Positions 42,712 through 49,306 of a stretch of 64,000 bases of DNA are shown piece after piece. The translations under genes were made by a program, and so were the position numbers. Each line of letters starts with the position of its first letter. Within the stretch, counting starts at the first letter, position 1. This stretch comes from UBA2112 sp964596695 (GTDB lineage: Bacteria; Patescibacteriota; Saccharimonadia; Saccharimonadales; Saccharimonadaceae). The stretch covers positions 62,001-126,000 of the forward strand of contig CAZQVE010000003.1 in assembly GCA_964596695.1 (NCBI GenBank), given 5' to 3'. Under the pieces are notes generated by a model. The model did not search any database. It saw only the letters and a list, made by a program, of their open reading frames with translations, and was not told where the DNA came from.

Positions 42712-42812
42712 TTTTGGCGCATTGCTGCGTTGTCTCCTGCGGTACTCACTCAACGTACCTATTTGTACGTTTTCGTTCCGTTCCTCGGAGCTGCCTTGCA
42801 CTGCATCCAAAA
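42712..42812 (-). repeat. Structured leader element, copy 3 (before rplJ)
   Basis: TTTTGGCGCATTGC (42712) pairs with GCACTGCATCCAAAA (to 42812); inside, AACGTAC-CTATTT-GTACGTT forms a hairpin. GCTGCGTT, the TACTCAC block and the paired GTACGTT are shared with the copy before ybaB. Confidence 0.6.
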
Positions 42813-42888
42813 TGACAAATCGTGTTTGTTATTTTATCGATCCGAATTGTCAAAGGTCTTGAACATTACACAGTCCCGGTTTTGCGAG

Positions 42889-43030
42889 AATAAAAATAGG
42901 TCTCAGATTCTCGCATTACCTAAGACCTAGCGGGTGGATAACAATGGTGGTAGTTGTCACCTCGGTAGCTTCGCCTGCTGGCGAATTAAGTCTTGCGACC
43001 GCTACTGTCTTCGGTAATGTCTCTCAAAAG
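42889..43030 (-). ncRNA. Ribosomal protein L10 leader with attenuator
   Basis: On the minus strand, CCGAAGACAGTAGCGG then GAAGCTACCGAGGT is the hallmark L10-binding leader. A hairpin, GGTCTTAG (42920-42927 side) with CTGAGACC (42899-42906), followed by TATTTTTATT, gives an intrinsic terminator. L10 or the L10-L12 complex would bind the leader and repress its own operon, as known in other bacteria. Confidence 0.85.
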
Positions 43031-43103
43031 TATAGCAAATATCAATAGAATGTCAATAAAAAGCAAAAACCTGCCGCGATACTACGAGTTCTGCCGACCT
43101 AGT

Positions 43104-43556
43104 CTAAGGCACGCGCCATTCTTCGACAGCGTCGTATGGACTTGGTAAGTATCTCCATAAACGAGAGCTGTCTTCGCTCCATGTGGTTGTACCCGAACTG
43201 AGTATCCGACGCATAACAATGACGTCGTTGTCATCCATGGGTTTCTGGGTTGCTATGCTTGTGGCTTCGTAATCCGTGATCTGGCACCAATAATAATCAT
43301 TTGGCTGTCCAGTAATAACCAGGTAGTCGGTTCCATATCGGTCAAGACGCTGTCGGACATGGATATCAATGTCGGTGATGGAGCCGTTTTTTGTGAACTG
43401 GTAGATGCCGCTGAGCATGACTTCGGTCGGTTGCTCCCAGTTATCTGATTGTCGCACGATTATTTCGTTGGCATGTGTTTGAAAAAGCTCAAACAAGTCA
43501 GAGCGCAGCATAACAAGCTCTGATTCGTCTCGCTGGATGTTCTCGGGATTTGGCAT
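43104..43556 (-). CDS. Hypothetical protein, 150 aa
   Basis: Not recognised. A soluble acidic protein (DDNDVIVMRRIL, TDYEATSIATQKP) with several Trp and Tyr residues and no signal peptide. ATG 43556 lies 12 bases after TATACT with no ribosome binding site; the frame is open to 43580. Confidence 0.65.
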   Translation of the reverse strand: MPNPENIQRDESELVMLRSDLFELFQTHANEIIVRQSDNWEQPTEVMLSGIYQFTKNGSITDIDIHVRQRLDRYGTDYLVITGQPNDYYWCQITDYEATSIATQKPMDDNDVIVMRRILSSGTTTWSEDSSRLWRYLPSPYDAVEEWRVP

Positions 43557-43669
43557 ATTGTACACAGTATAGTACAGCATGAACCTATACTACTCAAACC
43601 GCGCCCGTGTCTACAGTTATAGAAGAAGAGCCCCGGCGATTTTTATTGCTGTAATTAACACAAACTATA

Positions 43670-43699
43670 TTGACCCCCATTCAAGCATAAGCGCATAAT
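43670..43699 (+). promoter_or_regulatory. Predicted promoter for a three-gene set of small proteins
   Basis: TTGACC, 18 bases, CATAAT; transcription would begin near 43706. Confidence 0.5.
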
Positions 43700-43710
43700 A
43701 TATGTTAGTC

Positions 43711-43947
43711 ATGCGAGTACTGGTGGGCGGTACGCACATCTTTCCACTCTCAGACGTAAATGAACATCCCGTCGGTATACACACTGGTTGCGAGTCCGCT
43801 TCTTGCGGAAACCAAGCGTCCCTGCTAGACGGCCAATCGCTACGAAAGCGTCCACGCGGATCATGCGGTAGATCTGTCAGCTCGAGTAGTTCCCCATCCA
43901 AATCCGCACGTTCAAAACAACTATCCGAAGGGGGAATAAGGAAATGA
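43711..43947 (+). CDS. Hypothetical small protein, 78 aa
   Basis: Not recognised. ATG 43711 is 11 bases after a good -10 box; the frame ends in an ATGA overlap with the next ORF. The protein has four cysteines and a Ser/Arg/Lys-rich C-terminal half. Composition is not typical of a folded protein and a minus-strand ORF covers the same region, so this call is tentative. Confidence 0.4.
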   Translation: MRVLVGGTHIFPLSDVNEHPVGIHTGCESASCGNQASLLDGQSLRKRPRGSCGRSVSSSSSPSKSARSKQLSEGGIRK

Positions 43948-44117
43948 CAAAACTATTAAGAAGTTATCTCGGAACCTTTTTCGAGTGCGAAAGCCATGTA
44001 CTGACGATGCAAATGGGCTGTATTCGTGACAAAGCGTATGGAATCATACGCTGCGAAACGAAACAGGTCATTGGCGCGGCAGACATGGGTTGCAGCAGAA
44101 AGGGGGTTCTGAGATGA
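43944..44117 (+). CDS. Hypothetical small protein, 57 aa
   Basis: Not recognised. AAGGAA precedes ATG 43944, and the stop TGA overlaps the next start by ATGA. Sequence starts MTKLLRSYLGTFFECESHVL and contains four cysteines (ECES, MGCIRD, IRCET, MGCSRK). Cys spacing could bind metal or form disulfides. Confidence 0.55.
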   Translation: MTKLLRSYLGTFFECESHVLTMQMGCIRDKAYGIIRCETKQVIGAADMGCSRKGVLR

Positions 44118-44359
44118 CTTCTCCTATACCGGTAACCATCCTTAGTATGGGCTTTGGCCGCGATTTACGCGCCATCCCACGCCGCATGGAGTTCGAGGGC
44201 AGAGCGATCGATTTCGTCGACAACGGTCTGCGCACGACAATCCGACGCGGCGACAGGATCGCACAGATTCTGGCACTGAGCGACGGAACACAGACGTTTC
44301 ACCTCCGCAGCGACAACCGCGGCGGTACATGGACGCTGATCGGTATTCAGAGCGCATAG
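44114..44359 (+). CDS. Hypothetical small protein, 81 aa
   Basis: Not recognised. AGGGGG before ATG 44114. A compact beta-rich protein: IPVTILSMGFGRDLRAIPRR, FEGRAIDFVDNGLRTTIRRG, FHLRSDNRGGTWTLIGI. It could be a small RNA- or sugar-binding domain; no evidence beyond appearance. Followed by a strong terminator. Confidence 0.7.
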   Translation: MTSPIPVTILSMGFGRDLRAIPRRMEFEGRAIDFVDNGLRTTIRRGDRIAQILALSDGTQTFHLRSDNRGGTWTLIGIQSA

Positions 44360-44378
44360 TAGCTCGGGGTTTTACTCG

Positions 44379-44430
44379 AAGCCTCCGTGAGACAGGTCTC
44401 CACTGACCTGTTGAGCGGAGGTTTTGAGTT
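44379..44430 (+). terminator. Intrinsic terminator of the small-protein set
   Basis: GCCTCCG and CGGAGG(T) pair around a symmetric TGAG/TGAG internal loop and an inner ACAGGTC/GACCTGT stem, followed by TTTTGAGTTT. Confidence 0.8.
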
Positions 44431-44493
44431 TGTGATTCAGTACATCCGGGCGTACCATGTCTCGGCAGTGTCCGAGTCGTGTATATTGTTATT

Positions 44494-45051
44494 ATGAAGT
44501 CGTACATGAACACCTGGACATGGCTTGGCGTTGTTGTCGGTGTGTTTGGCTGTGGACCGTTGCTCGCAATTATCGCGCTTGCCAGTATTGGTCTGTGGCC
44601 GGATCCCAACCCTAATCCTATTGGCCCTGGGCTACTCTTCTTTGTGAGCTCTCCAGTCGTTGTCGTGCTGCTTGCGATTGGCGCTATTGTTGGGTGGCGG
44701 CAGCCCGCTACGGGGTCTGCCGTGCAATTGCCTGCTACTATGCGTTCTAAGGTAGAACGCGCCAAACTGACCGACGAGCAGCGGCTGTACATTTCGAGCA
44801 GTAGTCTTGGCGGCGCTGCCGGACTGCTCTACTTTGTGTATATGGGTGTGCCTGGCGCATATTTTCGCCATCTGGTTCGTAATCTCTACTGGCCGCACAC
44901 GGTTGCCAATGCACGCCGATACGCGTGGGGCGCGGGCGGGTGGAGGTCGTTTGATGATTTTCGTCGACGCGCCGACAGTGCGGACACGGTCGTAAGAATC
45001 GTGCTTAGCATCGGTCTTCCTATTTTGCTGCTTCTCCTATTCATCGGCTAG
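44494..45051 (+). CDS. Membrane protein of unknown function, 185 aa
   Basis: Not recognised. Three to four hydrophobic segments: WLGVVVGVFGCGPLLAIIAL, GLLFFVSSPVVVVLLAIGAI, and a C-terminal one (RIVLSIGLPILLLLLFIG), with a soluble stretch between. TATATT ends 6 bases before ATG 44494 and no ribosome binding site is visible, so leaderless translation is likely. GTG 44479 is a less likely start. Confidence 0.7.
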   Translation: MKSYMNTWTWLGVVVGVFGCGPLLAIIALASIGLWPDPNPNPIGPGLLFFVSSPVVVVLLAIGAIVGWRQPATGSAVQLPATMRSKVERAKLTDEQRLYISSSSLGGAAGLLYFVYMGVPGAYFRHLVRNLYWPHTVANARRYAWGAGGWRSFDDFRRRADSADTVVRIVLSIGLPILLLLLFIG

Positions 45052-45056
45052 TGTCA

Positions 45057-45085
45057 TTGACACCTACGCCCTTTACGCTTATACT
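45057..45085 (+). promoter_or_regulatory. Strong predicted promoter of pilin 4
   Basis: TTGACA, 17 bases, TATACT, close to consensus, 32 bases before the prepilin start. Confidence 0.7.
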
Positions 45086-45117
45086 TACCGTAGCTTACAT
45101 GGGGGCACAGCGTAGCT

Positions 45118-45660
45118 ATGAAAAAAATGCTATTTGCAGACAGGACAAGTAGAGGTTTCACGCTCGTTGAACTCATCATCGTTATCGTCGTTATTGGTAT
45201 CTTGGCCGCGATTATTCTCGTGGCCTATTCTGGAGTTACCGAGAGTGCAAAGGCGGCTTCGATTGCTGATGGCCTGAAGAAATTCGAGAAGGCGGTTCGG
45301 CTCGTTGCCGTAGATAACGGTTATTCCAGCTGGCCGTCAGACACTAATATACCGGCAGGTTATACCGCGAGCATTCCAAATATGATCGCACACGTACCTA
45401 ACTTTAATAAATATATGCAGTCTGCACCGAATATTGCGGACATTAGTGCTGCTTCTTGGCGATATGATAATGACGGTAACACATACGATGGGTGTTCAGC
45501 GTATGGCACGGGGGTTAATGTCTACGTCGCCGGTTTGTCCGACAAGGCCATGGCGCAACGAGTAGATGACATTATGGATGACGGCAATCTAGAGTGTGGC
45601 AGAGTTAGGTGGAGTAGCAATAACCTGCTATACAATTTGAGCAAAGATAGCTCGATGTAA
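45118..45660 (+). CDS. Type IV prepilin-like protein (pilin 4)
   Basis: A 180-residue prepilin with leader MKKMLFADRTSRG and the same FTLVELII helix as the three genes at 0.9-2.7 kb, ending in AYSGVTESAKAASIADGLKK. The globular domain has only two cysteines (GCSAYG, LECGRV) and differs from the other three. It has its own strong promoter, so its expression can be set separately from the tandem set. Confidence 0.9.
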   Translation: MKKMLFADRTSRGFTLVELIIVIVVIGILAAIILVAYSGVTESAKAASIADGLKKFEKAVRLVAVDNGYSSWPSDTNIPAGYTASIPNMIAHVPNFNKYMQSAPNIADISAASWRYDNDGNTYDGCSAYGTGVNVYVAGLSDKAMAQRVDDIMDDGNLECGRVRWSSNNLLYNLSKDSSM

Positions 45661-45693
45661 ACCTTTGTATACGGAGGTGGTATAGTAGGTACC

Positions 45694-46332
45694 ATGAATT
45701 ACGATATCGTCTTTGTTGATTGGAATGGTACTTTGTCTGACTCTTGCTTTTGGGAGCGCTGGCGAGATGATCCGGAGCAGGCGGAAAAGTACGCTAAAAT
45801 CCAGCATGCGCTCTTTGAGTCGGCCACGGGCAGGAGCCTTATGAAATCTTGGATGACCGGATTCAAAGATTCCGACGCCGCACTCACCTACTTGACTGAA
45901 TCGACCCGTGTGCCACGCGATGAACTAGAAGACGAATTACGCTATAGTGCCGAGAATATGAAACTTATAGATGAAGATGTACTACCAACCATTCAGAAAC
46001 TGCGCGATATCGGCAAGCTGGTCGTCATAGCGACCGACAACATGGACACGTTCGACAAGTGGACCGTACCAGCGCTCGGACTGAACGAGCACTTCGATGA
46101 TGTCTTAAACTCCAGTAAGGTGCGCGTGCTCAAGTCGCAAGTTTCGTCGATGTACAACAGAAGCCAGTTCTTTTTCCAGTACATGAGGGAGATGGGTGTC
46201 GCGCCGGAAAATACCGTATTGATAGATGATAGCCTAGACGTGAAAGGCTTAGAGAGCGTGGGTATTAATTTCAAACACGTTACCGACGGACAACCGCTGT
46301 CGTATCATCTCGATACCATTTTAGCTAAATAA
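45694..46332 (+). CDS. HAD-superfamily hydrolase
   Basis: A 212-residue protein. Motif I is FVDWNGTLSDS: the nucleophile Asp is present but the usual second Asp (general acid) is Asn. Motif II is VIATDNMD, motif III Lys likely in VLKSQ, and motif IV IDDSLDVKGLESVGI. A helical cap lies between I and II (about residues 15-90). It could be a phosphatase of low activity. TATAGT lies 7 bases before the ATG, but GGAGGTGG is also near. Confidence 0.8.
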   Translation: MNYDIVFVDWNGTLSDSCFWERWRDDPEQAEKYAKIQHALFESATGRSLMKSWMTGFKDSDAALTYLTESTRVPRDELEDELRYSAENMKLIDEDVLPTIQKLRDIGKLVVIATDNMDTFDKWTVPALGLNEHFDDVLNSSKVRVLKSQVSSMYNRSQFFFQYMREMGVAPENTVLIDDSLDVKGLESVGINFKHVTDGQPLSYHLDTILAK

Positions 46333-46339
46333 AACCGAT

Positions 46340-46380
46340 CAAACGTAATATCCTCACGACCACCGACCGCGGGGATATTA
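46340..46380 (+). terminator. Probable terminator after the HAD gene
   Basis: AATATCCTC pairs with GGGGATATT around 15 bases, followed by ATTCTG; the T run is weak. Confidence 0.4.
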
Positions 46381-46481
46381 TTCTGTGCTGTCAATGATCA
46401 CAGAGTGTCAATCGTGAAATCGCTTACAGAAAGGTTGTCGTAAGATTGCGACAATAGGACTACTAACAATAAGGAGGTATA

Positions 46482-46676
46482 ATGACGAAACTTAATCCAG
46501 CACAAATTCAAAAATACTTAGGGGGCATTGACTATCCTTGTAGCAAGCAGGACATTGTCAGCCACGCCGAGGACGAAGGCGCGGATGACGCCACCCTGCA
46601 GGCTTTGAACAGTTTGCCTATGGATTCGTTCAACTCGCCCAACGACATTAGCGAAGCTATTGGCAGGATGAAATAG
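46482..46676 (+). CDS. DUF2795-like small protein, 64 aa
   Basis: LNPAQIQKYLGGIDYPCSKQ and DDATLQALNSLPMDSFNSPN follow the pattern of DUF2795, a short helical domain common in actinobacteria and Saccharibacteria; function unknown. AAGGAGG precedes the ATG. A short inverted repeat TTGTCG...CGACAA lies near 46435, between likely promoter parts. Confidence 0.85.
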   Translation: MTKLNPAQIQKYLGGIDYPCSKQDIVSHAEDEGADDATLQALNSLPMDSFNSPNDISEAIGRMK

Positions 46677-46685
46677 CCGTCAGCC

Positions 46686-47582
46686 CTACGTGACATCCTC
46701 GAGCTTGGCGAGGCGCTTTGCCCCGCGAGCTATACCGATGAACCCGATGGCCATAACGATCAGAAGGATGTAAATCAGCGCCAGAAGCGAGCCGAACCCC
46801 CAGCCTGACAAAAACGAGTTGGCGGCGATAATAAACTGGATAAAGCTGAGTGCCAAGATGACGACGATAAATCCCCTGTTGAGTTTTTTGAGAGCCTGCC
46901 TGTACAGCTTGCCGCCAACGCGTCGGTAATACGCGCTAATGAGCAGTGTCGCGTAAGATCCGCAAGCCAGCAGTGCGATATATGGCAGTACGATTGTCGT
47001 GACGGTAAGCCAGTCGGGTATGTGGTAAGTAGCTTCTCTCGTCGGATCCATAAAGGTAAGAGCGATATATACGATGCTAATCACGGTTACCCCTGTTGCG
47101 ACGCTTATACGGTGCCGCAAGGGTATCTTGATTTTGACTGTTCGGACAAGCATGCGCGCTCCGATAAGGATGAGTACGAAACTAATAAGCGGATACAACA
47201 CGTTGAAGTGGGTATTGATAATTGTTGGCAATGGTCTGTCTACCATATGGGCGTTAATCGCGTTGCCGAGCCATCGTGAGATAATGAAGGATGTCGCAAG
47301 CCCGATGACAAGCGTAGTGAGCCCGGCAGCGAGGAATTTGAAAGCCTCGCCGTCAGGGCTTTGCTTGATTCTGTGTACGTATTGATTGAGCTTGATAAAC
47401 CCATAAAACCCCGCAAACCAGATTGCGAGGAGGGGCAACGCGGCCGTCATATTAAGCAAGAGGACTGCCGAAAGAGGAATATGATATTTAGCGAGCACTG
47501 CCGGGTCGGGTACTTCGACAAAAAAAGAGAGCAAAAATACGAGCGAGAACACGACGAATAACCAGTAGTATCTTTTGCTCAA
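46686..47582 (-). CDS. Multi-pass membrane protein, 298 aa
   Basis: Not recognised. Eight hydrophobic segments alternate with short basic loops (RRVGGKLYRQALKKLNRG). No catalytic motif is evident. It converges on the DUF2795 gene with only 9 bases between stop codons. Confidence 0.75.
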   Translation of the reverse strand: MSKRYYWLFVVFSLVFLLSFFVEVPDPAVLAKYHIPLSAVLLLNMTAALPLLAIWFAGFYGFIKLNQYVHRIKQSPDGEAFKFLAAGLTTLVIGLATSFIISRWLGNAINAHMVDRPLPTIINTHFNVLYPLISFVLILIGARMLVRTVKIKIPLRHRISVATGVTVISIVYIALTFMDPTREATYHIPDWLTVTTIVLPYIALLACGSYATLLISAYYRRVGGKLYRQALKKLNRGFIVVILALSFIQFIIAANSFLSGWGFGSLLALIYILLIVMAIGFIGIARGAKRLAKLEDVT

Positions 47583-47776
47583 GCTGTTCTTCCTTCCCGG
47601 TCTTATATATTTAACTATATTATACTATTTTCACTTTCTTGTCCACTCTTCGTCAGAGGTAGCTTCTAATAGTTAGGCTATTTCAGGCTTTGAAAATAAA
47701 GTCGTAAGAAGGATTACTGTGCCAATGTCGTGAAGCGACTATTATGAAAGAGTCAACATAAACGAAAGGAGACTTT

Positions 47777-47977
47777 ATGGGGACAGAGGATCGAGGATTC
47801 GCGTCTATGGACGAATCTAAGCAGCGCGAAATCGCCAGCAAGGGCGGCAAAGCGAGCGGCGGCAATTTTAAAAACGACAGGACAAAGGCTGCGGCGGCTG
47901 GTAAAAAGGGCGCAGCGGCTCAGCCGCTTGAGGCGAAGTCCAGGGGTGGACGAAATAGTCACTCCGGTCGAAGTTAA
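47777..47977 (+). CDS. KGG-motif stress-type protein
   Basis: A 66-residue hydrophilic protein. GFASMDESKQREIASKGGKA is the KGG repeat signature of general stress proteins such as GsiB/YciG; further GG-containing repeats follow (AAGKKGAAA, SRGGRNS). Likely unfolded and linked to stress or desiccation. AAAGGAGA precedes the ATG and a perfect hairpin terminator follows. Confidence 0.9.
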   Translation: MGTEDRGFASMDESKQREIASKGGKASGGNFKNDRTKAAAAGKKGAAAQPLEAKSRGGRNSHSGRS

Positions 47978-48000
47978 TAACTACGAGGCGTTGCGGAAAA

Positions 48001-48024
48001 CAGAGGTCGTTCGACCTCTGTTTT
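48001..48024 (+). terminator. Intrinsic terminator of the KGG gene
   Basis: CAGAGGTCG-TT-CGACCTCTG, perfect 9-bp stem, then TTTTCG. Confidence 0.85.
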
Positions 48025-48034
48025 CGTGTAAAGG

Positions 48035-48060
48035 TTATAACGGGCTATCGCCCGTTATAA
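48035..48060. terminator. Second hairpin, at the end of the 3D-domain gene
   Basis: TTATAACGGGC-TATC-GCCCGTTATAA, perfect 11-bp stem overlapping the last codons of the minus-strand gene; T runs are short. Confidence 0.55.
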
Positions 48061-48902
48061 TTTGTCCAGTCGGTCGCGAGGTCGAATCCGTGCGGGTAAC
48101 GAAGGGCGAAACCGCCCGTGTCGTAGACCTTGCCGAGCCCCATACTGGTTTCGACGATCGAGCAGCGCGGATATACGCGGTAGCTTGCCGCGACGAGTAC
48201 GTAGCCGTCCTTGTCTACCTTGGCTCCGTCGTCACGAACCGTGTAGTCGCCAGGTCCGCATGCCGTTATGACAATATTCATCGGCAGGTCGTAGTATGTC
48301 TCACGGTGCGTAACACCGCTGCTGTCAGTGTAGAGCTGCGCGCCCCTCGACTTGGTGAGGGCTTGTGGCGTTGGTCTGTTTATTCCCGGCGCGTCTGAGG
48401 TACCGGCTGCGCGCTCGATCGTGAGCTTGGTAATGGCACCATCGGCGATAAAATTGTCTTGTACTAGCGTCGTTTTGTCTTCGTTGTCAATCGGATCCAT
48501 TCCCGCGGCAGCAACGATCTCATTTGGTGATTGTGCTGGCGTGACGACCTTTTGCCGCAAGGCGCCGTCAACGATCAATACTGGTCGCGCGCGATAAATA
48601 ATAACGGCAGAATCAGTCTTCGTAAGCTTACTGCTTAATGATGGCTCGATGATATCGCTCGGATCGACACTAATGTTCGCGTCGCGGAGCGCCTCGCGAA
48701 CTGTATCGGCACCCGTCAGAATCACGTGGTTCTCTCCGCGGTCATGGAACGTGACCAACCGATCCTCGCCAGCCTCGTGGTTATGAGCCGCATAGAGGTA
48801 TCCCGCCGTCATGAGACTAATTGCGACAAACAATGCGAACGCCAATGTTAATAGCGGTCGCTTGGGTCTACGGAATTTACGTTTACGGAAAAATAACTTC
48901 AT
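48045..48902 (-). CDS. Secreted DUF348/3D-domain cell-wall protein (YabE/Rpf-like)
   Basis: A 285-residue exported protein. A basic leader and one membrane segment (LTLAFALFVAISLMTAGYLY) are followed by two DUF348-type repeats (about 55-150, TVREALRDANISVDPSDII and YRARPVLIVDG). The C-terminal 3D domain has three Asp residues in KVYDTGGFA...HGFDLATDW, the active-site form found in MltA-like lytic transglycosylases. It probably cuts peptidoglycan. Neighbour to sensor kinase genes, not overlapping them. Confidence 0.85.
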   Translation of the reverse strand: MKLFFRKRKFRRPKRPLLTLAFALFVAISLMTAGYLYAAHNHEAGEDRLVTFHDRGENHVILTGADTVREALRDANISVDPSDIIEPSLSSKLTKTDSAVIIYRARPVLIVDGALRQKVVTPAQSPNEIVAAAGMDPIDNEDKTTLVQDNFIADGAITKLTIERAAGTSDAPGINRPTPQALTKSRGAQLYTDSSGVTHRETYYDLPMNIVITACGPGDYTVRDDGAKVDKDGYVLVAASYRVYPRCSIVETSMGLGKVYDTGGFALRYPHGFDLATDWTNYNGR

Positions 48903-48922
48903 TAGTACCTGTATATAATAGC

Positions 48923-49306
48923 TTATTCTTGTTCGAAAGACTTTATGACCTCGGGTAATTCTATGGGGAGCATGTCCGCCTTGATGATATAACCGTCGGC
49001 GCCATGTTCCATGGCGTTATCTGCGACGCTATGTTGCGCGAGGTTGGTTAGTATGACAATCGTGGCTTCGGTGCAGTTATAGGCCGGGTCGCTTCGTAGC
49101 TCTTGCAGTATTTCCAGTCCGGATTTGCCTGGCAGCATGACGTCGAGAAACACCACGTCCGGCTGAAAATTGGCGAGCTTAATATACATTTCATCAGCAT
49201 CTTTTGCTACCTCTATCACGTGTTGAGCATCTGTCAGCGCCTTGCGATAGAGTTCACGGAGCATAGGCTCATCCTCAATGAGCAGAACGTTTTTTGTACC
49301 AGCCAT
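48923..49306 (-). CDS. Single-domain response regulator, paralogue A
   Basis: A 127-residue receiver: LLIEDEPMLREL, phospho-Asp in VFLDVMLPGKSG (residue 55), Thr in VILTNLA and Lys in YIIKAD. No output domain, so it must act by protein contact. Its start overlaps the end of its kinase gene by 32 bases. By hand it is about 63% identical to the regulator at 54505 without gaps. Confidence 0.93.
   Translation of the reverse strand: MAGTKNVLLIEDEPMLRELYRKALTDAQHVIEVAKDADEMYIKLANFQPDVVFLDVMLPGKSGLEILQELRSDPAYNCTEATIVILTNLAQHSVADNAMEHGADGYIIKADMLPIELPEVIKSFEQE

Noticed and set aside
43665..43901. Minus-strand 78-codon frame opposite the small-protein set
   Set aside because: No promoter, ribosome binding site or coupled neighbour, while the plus-strand frame has a promoter and an ATGA link to the next gene.
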